Below, piece by piece: positions 18,723 through 29,063 of a stretch of DNA of 64,000 nucleotides; positions within the stretch are counted from its first letter, which is position 1; each line of letters begins with the position of its first letter. The position numbers and the translations under genes were made by a program. Source of the stretch: Trissonchulus latispiculum. Taxonomy: Eukaryota > Nematoda > Enoplea > Enoplida > Ironidae. The DNA is taken from positions 1 to 64,000 of the forward strand of contig JASAND010000918.1 of NCBI GenBank assembly GCA_030248195.1. The letters run 5' to 3'. The notes under the pieces were generated by a model that had not been told where the DNA came from, did no database searches, and was given only the letters and a program-made list of their open reading frames with translations.

Positions 18723-19118
18723 TAATGATAAGAGTGTGACAAGCGTCACACTCTATGCAATGAAGGCGAAAACTATGCGATGCGCGCTAACGGCTTACCC
18801 CCCCACAAATTGACCCCCCTCTCACACCGCCCCTATATGGGTACATAGTTCCAAACGGGGGTCGCTCACTCGCTTAGTATATTTTGTACATCTATGTGTT
18901 AAGCATACACGCTTGCACCCCCTCCCCAAATTGGGCCCCTGTTAATTTCAGCGTGTAATTATGCAAAGCAGTGAGCGACCCCCTTTTGGACCACGTACCC
19001 ATACAGGGGCGGTGTGAGAAGGGGTCAATTTGTGGGGGGGGGGTAAGCCGTTAGCGCGCATCGCATAGTTTTCGCCTTCATTGCATAGAGTGTGACGCTT
19101 GTCACACTCTTATCATTA
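18723..19118. mobile_element. MITE, C-rich long-TIR family, copy 1
   Basis: Arms of about 150 bases at 18723-18885 and 18960-19118 are near-perfect inverted copies. They start TAATGATAAGAGTGTGAC and include CTAACGGCTTACCCCCC and GGGTCGCTCACT. The centre is about 75 bases. No coding capacity. Copies 2 and 3 lie at about 22.5 and 26.0 kb. Confidence 0.85.
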
Positions 19119-19915
19119 TGTACTCTTGTTTTTATTAATTAATTATAACTTTAATTAGGTTAATGCAATTAAAATTGCTCTTTCCAATGATATAAAAATT
19201 TTTGCATAATACAAAAAGAATTTCGAAAGAAAGAATTTAATCTGCAACAATTTTCATATCATGGAAAAGAGCAGAAAAAGACTACAATGTTGTCGAATTA
19301 GTTTTTAATCTCTTGGAAGTAACTAAAGTTATAATTAATTAATAAGAACTAACTAATAAAGGGTCTTATCTCGATTACTCCCCCCACCACTCAAAATCTT
19401 TAAAACTTGACCAAGTGAGCCAAAATTTGGTATCGTAAGCCTTATGCTAGCGGGCCAATCAGCAAGCAGACAAACGCTTAGCAGATAAAAGCGTGTATTT
19501 AGTGCAAAGTTGGACTCTCCCGGAAGTTACGGGCAGTATCGAATTAATGAACCGAGCATGCCTGGCATGTTTAGTACATAGTAGATAGTAGTATAAGAGT
19601 TTCTTTCTCTTAATGTGATCTTGCTGTCATTTCGTGCTCGCTTTACTCTTGATCATATAAGCTGTATAATTTACAGGATGCAGTAAATAATTGATAGTAC
19701 GTTGAAATAACAGAAGTGGGATAGTGCAATTGAGGCCCCGAGGCAGAACAATTGAGATAGAGCAACCAAATCTCGCGCGACGTTGAGATAGAGCAACCAT
19801 ATCAAGTGGAACTAAATTTTGTCAAGTTAAAGCACTGCGAGAGAGTGTTTGATGAGTTCGATTCTATTGCTTCCTTAATCTGGACAGTACCTCTATGTAG
19901 TTTACTCGTTTACAG
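19119..19915. other. Intergenic, nothing recognised
   Basis: AT-rich sequence with no defensible gene; it ends in a possible trans-splice or splice acceptor at 19915. Confidence 0.4.
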
Positions 19916-20363
19916 AGAAATGTCAGAAACATTCCCGCTGAAACCTATGTTACGCAAAGAGAAAATTGGCCCACCAGAAACGATCAAAAAAGCATATGGG
20001 AATGGTATTATACAAATGTAATGCTGCTTTATTTTTTGTTTTTTGACTGACATTAGCGTTCAACAAATGTTTGTTTTGCACTCGTTATGCACCGTTCAGC
20101 GGTTCAATTCATGAGTAAAAGAGTGTTTTCGTATCTTCGGTAGTGTATAACCTTGATGGTTTATTCATCTGTGTCTTCACCTGCTTGCAAATTGTACCTC
20201 TCCTTTTTTGGCAGAAAACTTATTAAATGCGTTTTTGCTGATGTTGGCTCTTGTTGGTAAAGAATTTATCTAATTCATCTAATCTATTGTTCAGAAGCAA
20301 CATTTTCTTCAATGTCTTCTTGTTTTAGGCCGACTGGAGAGTAGCCAATACAGATACTACTGA
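19916..20363 (+). CDS. Possible three-exon microgene, 53 aa
   Basis: Exon 1 follows TTTACAG and starts AGAA-ATG (19920-20004). Exon 2 is 20215-20256 (after TTTTTTGGCAG) and exon 3 starts at 20329 (after TTGTTTTAG) with a stop at 20361-20363. Each donor begins GT and the phases agree (phase 1 at both introns). The product is basic at the start (MSETFPLKPMLRKEKIG), has one short hydrophobic segment (FLLMLALV) and ends RYY. The acceptor right before the ATG resembles a nematode spliced-leader site. I do not recognise the protein; short exons make chance a real alternative. Confidence 0.35.
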
Positions 20364-21189
20364 AATTAAGGCTCCTTTGAAACTAGACCTATCCATTCAT
20401 ACAGTATGTGACGCAGTTAACTTGTACACGGAACTAATCGCTGAGGGGAGGGCTGCCAGAGGCTTTTGTTTACATGAACTCGACTTTTCCTTCAGCGAAA
20501 CATGACGCATCATGTCTCGATGCATGAAACATAAATTCGAAACGACTCCCTCCATGATGGTGGAGCTGTGAAAGCTAAACTAAAAACAAGTATATATATC
20601 ACTGAAGCTCAGTCAGTTGCAATCGAAATTGCTCGTCTCACTAAAACAGTCTTCCGTTATTCAACACTAACATTAACTAACGTTAACATTAACACTTAGT
20701 TTGAACGTCCGCCGTTGAAAAATAACATAGTACTGTGAAATTCAAAGGTTGTTTGCAGTTTATGCGTATTTTCACAGCAGAATATTTCGTGCGTTCAGAG
20801 TCAGAATGCATATTGTTCAGGGGGCTCCGAACAAATGAGGCATTTCGGATGAATTATCTGGAGATGGGATGGGATGAGATGGGATTGAGAGTTCGTATGA
20901 GTATACGTAGAAGCCGTGGGATTGTGTGGGCTGGGCTCACTTTAACTATGTATGTTGTTACTGCTATCGCAGAGTATTTTAATAAATGCTGAATCATAAC
21001 TATGCATTTTAGCAATTTTAGGAATGAAATATGTATCGTCTGCTTTGTATGACGTGTGATGATTACCCTGTGCCAAAATTGTTTCGATATATGCTTGGAA
21101 ACAATCATTTAATTTTTTTTATAATTTTTGGATTAATTGTTCAGTTAATTCTGAAAAATTGAGATGCAATTGTATACTTTCGAAACTTC

Positions 21190-21666
21190 AAAAGCGTTTT
21201 TCAAAATTTGAACCTTTTGGCGATGGGACAGAGTGTGAAACGCAGGAGGGATTTCGAGCGATTGGAACATCCCAATAGTACCATTTAGCAAGCAGTAAAG
21301 GATGGAAAGGCGAAACAAATAAATTTGCTGGAAGGCATGGAATATTATCAGAAAATTGTTTATCCCACACTCTGGCTCGAAGTAATGCGACTCAATTTGG
21401 AAGTGGTAGCCCCTTATCCCACCTTTGCATTATGTATATTCTCAGTTTTAGATGACATTGAGTCCCAAATCAGCAGGCTTCCAAAATGGAGCATTCCCTG
21501 TTATGTTTCCCATAGAACTGAATCTTCACTATAACATCTTTAATTTCCGACGAGGACCACAGCTAGCCAACGATGAGTTCGATGTATCACCTTGTCTAAA
21601 CCAACTGAACATGAATAAATTACATTGGAGGGTCAATCTGTTACACAAAGGTACAGTCGTAAGTAC
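21190..21666 (+). pseudogene. Coding-like remnant
   Basis: Open stretches with protein-like composition (YYQKIVYPTLWLEV around 21345, NFRRGPQLANDEFDV around 21545) sit in different frames, with a donor-like GTAAGT at 21660. Frames are broken by stops, so this may be a decayed gene or small exons of the plus-strand gene further right. No family recognised. Confidence 0.25.
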
Positions 21667-22509
21667 TAGCGATTTGCAAACAAATATGTATAGCTAAAAT
21701 CGACCGAATACAAATAGTCTACGAAAGCATGCTCTTGCGAGTTTGCATATTTTGAATCTAGATCCCAAAGAAACATCTTTGAGTGTCTTTTATTGGAAAT
21801 TTGGCCGACTTTGTTGGCCATTGGCGGAATCTACACTCTTAAAAAGACTCCTGCAGAATTCACAGGACTTCTTGTAGTTTTTTTTACAAAAGTGCTCCTT
21901 TGTGGTCAGTCCCTATCGGAGCTTCTTGATGTTTTCACAAATCTAACTTTTGTATTTTCACCGGCCACTCGAAAAGCAAAAATTACAAGAGATTCTACTA
22001 AATAAATAAAGTAAATACAAAGGAAGCCTGTACTTTTAGTACAGGAGCTTCCTGTAGAAAGTACAGAAGAGATCTGTTAGTTTTCGACATTTTCGACAAC
22101 TCTCAGTGAGATACCAGACCTGTAGTTTAAACAAGCCAAAGCCTGTAATTTTCACTGGCTTGACTGGTATGCATGGAAAAGAGGGGCAGGCGTGGGGGGT
22201 GTGGCCGCTCCCAAAATATTTTCGGCAGGGAGCGGCCGTTACAAAAAATTCACTCACAGTGTTGAAACCTGAAAATTTGAAAAAATTGAAAAGTTTCTGT
22301 CGTCAAAAACTATGATCACTGTCACCCTTATATGTACCCTATACCCAGTTTGCGCTATCAGCGTATCGAGTAGTAACCTGTAGAATCAACTTGTAAACCA
22401 ATGAAAACTACAGGTGTCATTGAACTTGTATTGAGCTTGAAACTGAGTTTGTCATGATTAATGAATACTAGTCTAGCTTAAAATCCATCCATTCTTGACT
22501 AAGAGTACA

Positions 22510-22800
22510 TAATAAAAGAGTACACTAGACACACTGTTATCAGAGCAAAACTATGCTCTGCTCGCTCGCGGTTGACCCCCCCCAAATTAGACCCATCACT
22601 TCAAAGAAATTCGCACGCTATGTTTGTGTTCTAAAGGTACAAAGTTTGCTAACACACTGCTTGTGTTATCGAGCTTAAGATCGAGTGAGGGGAACCCCCG
22701 TTTCGACCAGGTACTGATTTTGCGGGGAGGGGACGGCTGCAGCCGTTAGCGAACAGAGCATAGTTTTTGCCCTAATAACCTTTTGCCACAAGGCACTCTC
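22510..22800. mobile_element. MITE, C-rich long-TIR family, copy 2
   Basis: Contains TGTTATCAGAGCAAAACTATG and a C-run with AAATTAGACCC on the left, and the inverted counterparts (GCCGTTAGCGAACAGAGCATAG) on the right near 22745-22785. Same plan as the copies at 18.7 and 26.0 kb, with diverged arms. Confidence 0.7.
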
Positions 22801-22814
22801 TTACAGAGTTGGAA

Positions 22815-23560
22815 GTGGGCTGCGGGAACCCGCGGGTCGACTTTTAGGTCAGTGGGTACCAGTGGGTCAGAGCGGGTCAAGAGTTAGTTTTGTTCACACC
22901 AATTTTTCGCTAAATTTTGGGCTAATTTCACTAGAAAATTACAATTTAAGGTAACTTTTTCAATTTTTCAACTTTTGGCTCTTTTGACTGTGTGTATACA
23001 TTATAATATTGCTTTTATGATAAAATTGTTTATTTCTATTGAATCTGTCTTGAATTGCAGTCAAAAATATTTTAGTAATATTCCCCTGACATACTCACTG
23101 GCATAAATATTTATTATCACTGAAAGCCTTTAAGGCCACTGATTGACTGGCAAACCGTTTCTGCAAAAACAATGGGGGCCGAACTTTTATGAAGTTGCAA
23201 AAAGCAAATGCAATTTATCTTCATAACGTTGCCTAAATATGACTCTAGTGACAGATCGAGGTCCCAACACTTTTGCGATAGTCAGAACTACCGAAAACGA
23301 AGACGAAATCTAATCGAGTTAGTTTTGAGCTTGCCAAATTTTTGTTTGAAAGTTTTAATTACTTCACTATGTTCATGTTTAAGAGGTTAATTTTACTCGA
23401 TGCATGCCATAGAGTACTTAAATATGTGAAAATGTCCAAATTAAAGAAGTGGGTCAAGTGGGTCACCAAAATCTCAGTGGGTCGCGGGTCAGGGGTCCGA
23501 GGGTTGCGGGTACCCGCGGGTCACGAAATTTCGACCCACTCTGTTCTCTTTTATCATGCA
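22815..23560. repeat. GGGTC/ACCCGCGGGT-rich inverted repeat
   Basis: A block around 22820-22885 (CCCGCGGGTCGAC, repeated GTGGGTC) is matched in inverted form around 23450-23550 (GCGGGTACCCGCGGGTC, GACCCACT). The AT-rich interior has no gene. A foldback or MITE-type element is likely; ends were not resolved. Confidence 0.55.
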
Positions 23561-23816
23561 CTCTTGATACTACCAAGTATCTCCGGTAAAAGCTACCAAC
23601 GATGTCTTGTAGGAATTACAGAATGCTTCAGGAAAAGCAAGTAGTGAATCATAACGCAACAAAAGTGACTTATTATCTTGACATGCGCCGAAATAAGATA
23701 CTGTAGGAATTTTTATCAATCAATTTTATTTTTATTAATCAATTTATCTTAAAGGTGCTGTAGGAAGTGGCAGGAATTGTCCGCCTGAATGATTTGCAAT
23801 AACAGCCCGATTTATC

Positions 23817-23936
23817 TGTTAGATACCAGCGCAGAACTCAACTAAACAGGCGTTTACTTCAACAAACGTAGTCAAACTCAGTAATAGATGGAAACTCTAT
23901 ACAACTTGAACTTATCAGATTTGTCATTATCTAACA
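23817..23936 (-). repeat. 3' LTR of the deleted gypsy element
   Basis: 120 bp with TG...CA ends and an 8-base terminal inverted repeat (TGTTAGAT/ATCTAACA); nearly identical to 25624-25743. Confidence 0.92.
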
Positions 23937-23972
23937 TTTCCTCCCTCAGTTTAGGTAAGGGAATCTGGTTTT

Positions 23973-24572
23973 TTAGTTCCAAGAGTTAGTAGCTTGTCTT
24001 CTAAAGTATTGGTCTTTATTGGGATCCCACGCTTCTGGCGGTCGACGCTCTCGTACGGGATAGCGTCGAGCCTCTGGTACCACTGGTGGGGCTTCCGTCG
24101 GAGGCTCGTTGAAACAAAACCAGGTGTCTTTATTGTTACTTCGCTTTTGCGGTGCGTTGCGAATCTGTTCAGCTTGACAACGGAAGAGTCGACCACGTCG
24201 ATTGACCAAGTACATGTTAGCACCTAATCGTTTTACGACCGACCCTATCACCCACTTCTCATCATCCTTTCGATATCGTATCCGGGGTCGAGGGGTACAA
24301 AACTTTGGGGTGGCAGAATCTTTCACTCTTTTACCAGGGATGTAGCCAAGACTGGAATCAAAAACATCTTTAAATTCTTTAAACGTTGGCTGAACTTCTT
24401 TAGGAACATTCGTTATATTGTTGACCGAAACTGCCGACTCTGACTTGAAGAAGTTGAACCAGTTTAGATGAATCTGCGATAGCCAATCACGACCAAGCAG
24501 TGACGGGCCTGTACCTTTAATAATAACCACGGACATATCAGGAAAACGTTTACCCTGATAAGTAACTGTCAC
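23973..24572 (-). pseudogene. Protease remainder fused to integrase tail by deletion
   Basis: 199 codons in the same frame as Gag, after the TGA near 24622. The first part holds the protease end (SLLGRDWL near residue 30) and the linker leading to RT (DVFDSSLGYIPG, then TPKFCTPRP). At about residue 96 (near 24285) the sequence jumps to the integrase C-terminal module (DDEKWVIGSVVKRLGANMYLV) and a basic/proline tail. About 800 residues expected between these points are absent. The fused protein has no polymerase or integrase activity. Confidence 0.85.
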
Positions 24573-24620
24573 TTTGGCCTCCCCCAGAATCCTAATATTC
24601 TCCCCTGTAAACGTCTTTAT

Positions 24621-25601
24621 TCAGACAGCAGACCGTTTGAGGGATCTTGAAAGGGGAAAAGAAAACCAGGTCCGTTCACTGATAACAGTTACCCCCGCAC
24701 CCGTGTCAATGTCAAACGGGACAGGAGTGCCATTAAGAGATAAGGTAACTGTTACAGGCGGACTACCAGAAACACTGTTGATAACGTAAAGAGTACTTTC
24801 CGGATTGTCTTGGTCAGACTCTGATGTTGTGTCTTCAGCTACCCAATTTGCTTTCTTAGGTTTGAAGCGAACTTTCTTTTCTTTACTTCTGCAGTTCTTT
24901 GCAAAATGACCATCTTTACCACAAATGAAGCATTTATTGTGAAGGCAATTATCAGTAGTATGCCCTGACTTTCCACACTTTCGGCAGGAGACGTAGCGAT
25001 TAGAGGTCTTTGTACTTGAACTGAAACTTTCGGGACCAACGCGATAAACAGTGTTACTTATACTGTCCGGACGCATCACCTTACTGTTAGCGTCTGTGGC
25101 TTCCATGAGCTGAGCAAGTTCAATGGCTCTTTGCAATGTCAGTCCCGGTTCCGCTAATAACCGCTTCTGGATTGGCAAACTTCTGACCCCGCAAACAACG
25201 CGGTCACACAAAGCATCAGACAGAAACTCGCCGAAATCACACGTTGCTGCAAGTTGGCGTAACGCAGCAACATACTGGACAACAGATTCGAGATCCAGTT
25301 GATCTCGTGTATAAAACTTAAACCGTTCTGCAGCTTTAAGACGCTTAGGTTCATAGTGCTGATTTAACAACGTAATCAGTTCATCAAACGTCTTGTCTTT
25401 CGGAAGGAGGGGGGAAGACAGGTTTTTCAAGAGCAAATATGTCTGGGATCCAACCGAACTGATGAAGAGGGCTTTCTTTTTCCTGTCATCGACGACGTCA
25501 TAAGCCACGAAGAACTCTTCGAGTCGTTCTCTATAAGCTTCCCATGGCTCCTCCTCTGAACGAAACTGTTCGGGAGCGGCAAATGCTGCAGGTTGCATCA
25601 T
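24621..25601 (-). CDS. Gag and start of protease of the deleted gypsy element
   Basis: 326 codons starting MMQPAAFAAPEQ. The Gag capsid-like region (residues 10-170, with the typical LxxHYxP block) is followed by two zinc knuckles, CRKCGKSGHTTDNC and CFICGKDGHFAKNC, and then the retropepsin active site DIDTGAGVTVIS near residue 300. The frame ends at an in-frame TGA about 25 residues after the active site. The same frame reopens immediately and continues as the next entry, so the break is one stop codon and not a frameshift. Gag alone could still assemble particles in which related elements are copied. It lies just upstream of the plus-strand host exons at 25842. Confidence 0.88.
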   Translation of the reverse strand: MMQPAAFAAPEQFRSEEEPWEAYRERLEEFFVAYDVVDDRKKKALFISSVGSQTYLLLKNLSSPLLPKDKTFDELITLLNQHYEPKRLKAAERFKFYTRDQLDLESVVQYVAALRQLAATCDFGEFLSDALCDRVVCGVRSLPIQKRLLAEPGLTLQRAIELAQLMEATDANSKVMRPDSISNTVYRVGPESFSSSTKTSNRYVSCRKCGKSGHTTDNCLHNKCFICGKDGHFAKNCRSKEKKVRFKPKKANWVAEDTTSESDQDNPESTLYVINSVSGSPPVTVTLSLNGTPVPFDIDTGAGVTVISERTWFSFPLSRSLKRSAV

Positions 25602-25623
25602 TTTAGAAACACCAGTGCGCCAC

Positions 25624-25743
25624 TGTTAGATACCAGCGCAGAACTCAACTAAACAGGCGTTTACTTCAACAAACGTAGTCAAACTCAGTAATAGATGGAA
25701 ACTCTATACAACTTGAACTTATCAAATTTGTCATTATCTAACA
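25624..25743 (-). repeat. 5' LTR of the deleted gypsy element
   Basis: Matches the other LTR at all but about one base. It is next to the putative primer-binding site at about 25607-25623 on the minus strand. Confidence 0.92.
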
Positions 25744-25841
25744 TTATCTATTGAATCTTTTTCCTTTTTTCTGACTCTGTGATCCTGCACTGAATTCTTT
25801 TATGGTTACCTGACATTTTTTCGGACCATTGCTTATTTCAG

Positions 25842-28285
25842 GTAAAGGTAAAGTTTCCGAGGATTTGACGAATGAAATAAATATTTACAATCAGATTCTA
25901 TTTTCCCTTCAGGACTTGGCACATTTGGAAACTGTTGCAAGGATTCACATTGAAGAAGTTGGTTTTGATAAGAGTATGCCACTCGGCAAGCTCTATGTTA
26001 TCAGAGCAAAAACTGCTCTGTTCACTAACGGCCTCCCCCTCCTCCACGCAAATTAGACCCACCACTTCAAAGAAATTATTAAGGTATATTTGTGGTGTTT
26101 TAATTTAGAAGCTTTAAAGGCTCGAATCAGGCACAAAATTTGTATACACATATGTGTTTTCGAGCGTTAGCACGAGCTAACGCAAGCATAGAGCGAGTGA
26201 GCATACACCCCCGTTCCGTTCCGACCGGGGACTGACTGATTTGAGAGGGGGTCAGTAGGGTCTAATTTGCGGGGGGGCAGCCGTTAGCGAACATAGCATA
26301 GTTTTTGCTCTGATAACATAGGGTGTGCCTAGTCGCACTCCCTTATGTTGTGTACTCTTGGTTTTGTTTTCTGATAATGATGAAAGTTGACACATTTCGA
26401 CAAGATGTCTCGCTTGTCCGTATACCTCGTAATAAATTGATTCTAAAAATACAAAACACAAAAATGAATACTTCCAGTAATCTTTTCAGCCGTCGACCAG
26501 TCTGGCCTGTTTCATTGTTTGGGGGGGCATTGTTTCACATTAGGGCACTCTTTTCAATTTCTCCAGTTTTGACTGTTTCGTTAGGGCACTGTTTCATTAG
26601 GACAGCTTTCCGTTAGGACACCCTTTGCCCGTTCCTTCGACATTTCAGATTATTGTGTCATACTGGATGACTATTTCAAATAAAATATACAAGTCTAGAG
26701 TACCTAACAATTAATTTAGTTAGTTAATATCAGAGTGCATAATTGCACTATATATAAGAAGACTGCTATATAATATATAGACTTCTTCTATAATATAAAG
26801 GAATTAATTATTGACTCTTGTTAATATGTAGTTTAAAAGAAACAAAACAAATTTGGGGTTGCAAAATAGTGGAGTTCGCAAATATTATTATTTCAGTAGG
26901 ATAAACAATTTAAAAGTTTACAATTCCAATTGTGTTAGTATTTTAGAATTTATATTTTTAAATATTTTATCCTTTCTGAAAAGTTCTGGTATTAGCTATT
27001 AGCCGGGAGTTTTGCTGATGTCATCTTCAAGTGTCGATGCAAGAAGCAAACTTGCAAGTTACACAAATTTTAAAACAATGTCAGTTTCTGCAGTGCCCTA
27101 ACGAAAGCCGTTGTTGTTAAACAGTAAGTGAAGTAACTGAAGTGACAAGGGTGCCCTAACGAAACAGTGCCCTAATGGGAGAAACTCGCCTGGCCAGTTG
27201 CTTGCCTCAGCGGCTTCACAGGCCGGCTGCAAGCAAACATTAGTCGCCGTCCTTTATATCCTATAGCTTTGTATAATATTTATGTTTATGTCTAATAAAT
27301 ATGCGTGATCGTATTTATATATTTTAGCAAACGTTCAATAGAGACACGCATCAGTATCAACTGGTCTTCACCATTTTTGATTACATCTATAACGATACTC
27401 AATCGATTATTAAGCATTTCTTTGTTAATGGCACATCGATGTCTGAGGCTGTAAAACGACTGCAACAAGCTGTTGCAAGCGCAGTGCCTGTTGCAGACTG
27501 GAATTCCGACGTAGGTTTAGAAATTCATCATTTTAATTAAGCCATATGTATCATGCATGTTAGAAATGAGCACGGGCCTGAGTTTTTGGCCCGGCCAGTA
27601 GGAATATATACTTGCTAACTGGGCAGTTTGAGTTTCGAACAATCTTTCCAATGAGACGCTCTGAAAAACAAAAAGCATCCAAATTTTCATTTGTTTTTAA
27701 GGAGCCCTGTAAATCGGAATAATTTTGTCGTTAGTGTATTTAGTATACCCCCTTTAATCCCTCATACAGCCGGTGGAGCTGCAGCCTAATTGCTCGTTCA
27801 AGGAAACACTGCAACGCCATTGAAGGGAAACTTTAAGAAGGTTAATTTGTATGGTTGTCTTTGTGAATAATTGTCACAACGTCACAAGAATGTGTTTGTA
27901 AGTTAAATATGATTTTAGGATCAAATGGTGTTGGTTCCAGGAACGATGGAAGCAACTGAATTAAAGCCAAAACCGAAAATTCTTCCACAACGGCCTCAGC
28001 CTAGTTCTGGTGGCTATAGCGGAGGTAAAATGTCACTGTAATTCTTTAATCTTCTCGACGAAATACAAATTTATTCGATCGTTCCAGTCAGAGTTATGAG
28101 GTTAACATAATTTTTTGTATGTTGTCTATGTTATAGGCTCGCTCACAGCAGTAATTATTATTATGTTTCTGATTGGAATAATTGCTGGAATTGGAGGTCT
28201 TTATGTTTATGGTCGTTACTATTCACCTAAACGAGGTCAAATGCCGCCACTGAAAAGCGTTTTCGACAATTCAAGAAGAATTTAG
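25842..28285 (+). CDS. 3' exons of a host gene for a single-pass membrane protein
   Basis: Exons read: 25842 to about 25957 (after TTATTTCAG; the donor is uncertain, GAA|GTTGGT gives the right phase), 27328-27510 (acceptor TTTTAG, donor GTAGGT), 27919-28024 (donor GTAAAA) and 28137-28285, ending TAG. Phases agree across the last three. The last exon encodes a membrane span (TAVIIIMFLIGIIAGIGGLY) and a short basic tail, so the protein is probably type I with a lumenal part containing an NGTS glycosylation site. A Pro-rich stalk (KPKPKILPQRPQPSSGG) precedes the membrane segment. AATAAA follows at 28330. I do not recognise the family; earlier exons lie to the left, beyond the LTR element, and were not found with confidence. 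Confidence 0.7.
25968..26362. mobile_element. MITE, C-rich long-TIR family, copy 3, inside host intron
   Basis: Arms start CTATGTTATCAGAGCAAAAAC near 25993 and end in the inverted complement near 26322, with outer extensions resembling CAAGAGTACA near 25968 (AAGAGTA) and 26350-26360. The inner parts carry CTAACGGCC plus a C-run and AAATTAGACCC, and inverted on the right GGGTCTAATTTGCGGGGGGG and GCCGTTAGCGAAC. It sits immediately downstream of a host exon. Confidence 0.8.
26500..27200. repeat. Loose inverted repeat within the intron
   Basis: TTAGGGCACTGTTTCATTAG-type motifs around 26540-26605 recur inverted as GTGCCCTAACGAAACAGTGC around 27150. Probably another decayed MITE. Confidence 0.45.
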
Positions 28286-28329
28286 TTGCTTTTAATTTTG
28301 GCTGATCTGTTGTGGTTGCTTTTGAAAAC

Positions 28330-28335
28330 AATAAA
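28330..28335 (+). promoter_or_regulatory. Polyadenylation signal AATAAA
   Basis: 45 bases after the stop codon of the membrane-protein gene. Confidence 0.6.
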
Positions 28336-28339
28336 AGAA

Positions 28340-29063
28340 AGTAAGTATACGCGTAGAGCTATCGATACATTCTGGGTTTCGTGCTGCTATATATATATAA
28401 CTAAACTTCCCTAAACCTCGGTAGAACAGCGTTTTCTTTACTGCGCTACCAGTGGAAGATCACGTCAATTCTAGCATCAAAAAATTCTAACCAGAAGGCA
28501 TGCAATTCCCAGCGCGTGCCTGAGGCGCTTATCTCTCGAGTTTATCACGAGACACGTGTTTATCCGAGATAACCCAAGGGGTGGCCGTCCTTTCGGGGTT
28601 GCGTGCTACCACAGCCTTGACAACTGCCTCGGGTAAGCTGCATGAGCGCTTACTCAGTGTCATCTCAAAGTTCAAAGTTGCTTTCAAGAAAAGAAAGGTG
28701 GCACTACTCCTAACCGGATCACCGTGAGGCGTCCTTAAAAAACTCAACTCTCAGGTGCATAAGCTAGCGTTCAGATAGTTTCGGGAAGCGAGGATGTGAA
28801 GATGAGCACAGCAAGTACTGATGAATGCTAATAAAATGTGGAGTCTTTTTGACCAGCAATTTGTTTGGTAAACAACACAAAAGGATAATCCACGGACAAT
28901 AGCACCTTAGTTTGCGACAAAACGTTTGTATTTTTGTTGTACCCAACTAATCTAGGACTATCTGCAGACAAATTAATGTTTCGACAAGTACATAATGGCT
29001 AGACGTTTATGTTTAGATATTGATCATTGCACATACATAGAATGAACGCTGCTAGCTAAATAA
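28340..29063. other. Intergenic; one short minus-strand ORF
   Basis: A 72-codon minus-strand frame at 28529-28747 has a somewhat protein-like tail (VARNPERTATPWVISDKHV), but no splice context or family is evident. Nothing else seen. Confidence 0.3.

Larger units (their letters stand above)
23812..25748 (-). mobile_element. Internally deleted gypsy retrotransposon with 120-bp LTRs
   Basis: Two 120-bp LTRs (23817-23936 and 25624-25743) begin TGTTAGATA and end ATCTAACA and appear to differ at only one base (CAGATT versus CAAATT). Both sides are flanked by TTATC. On the minus strand a likely primer-binding site follows the right LTR (GTGGCGCACTGG) and a purine tract (TGAGGGAGGAA) precedes the left LTR. 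Between them are Gag and part of the protease, then directly the C-terminal tail of integrase: RT, RNase H and the integrase core are missing. The near-identical LTRs imply a recent, presumably trans-mobilised insertion. Confidence 0.92.

Noticed and set aside
28529..28747. Minus-strand 72-codon ORF as a gene
   Set aside because: No family, no splice signals and no homologous arrangement; kept only as a note under the intergenic entry.
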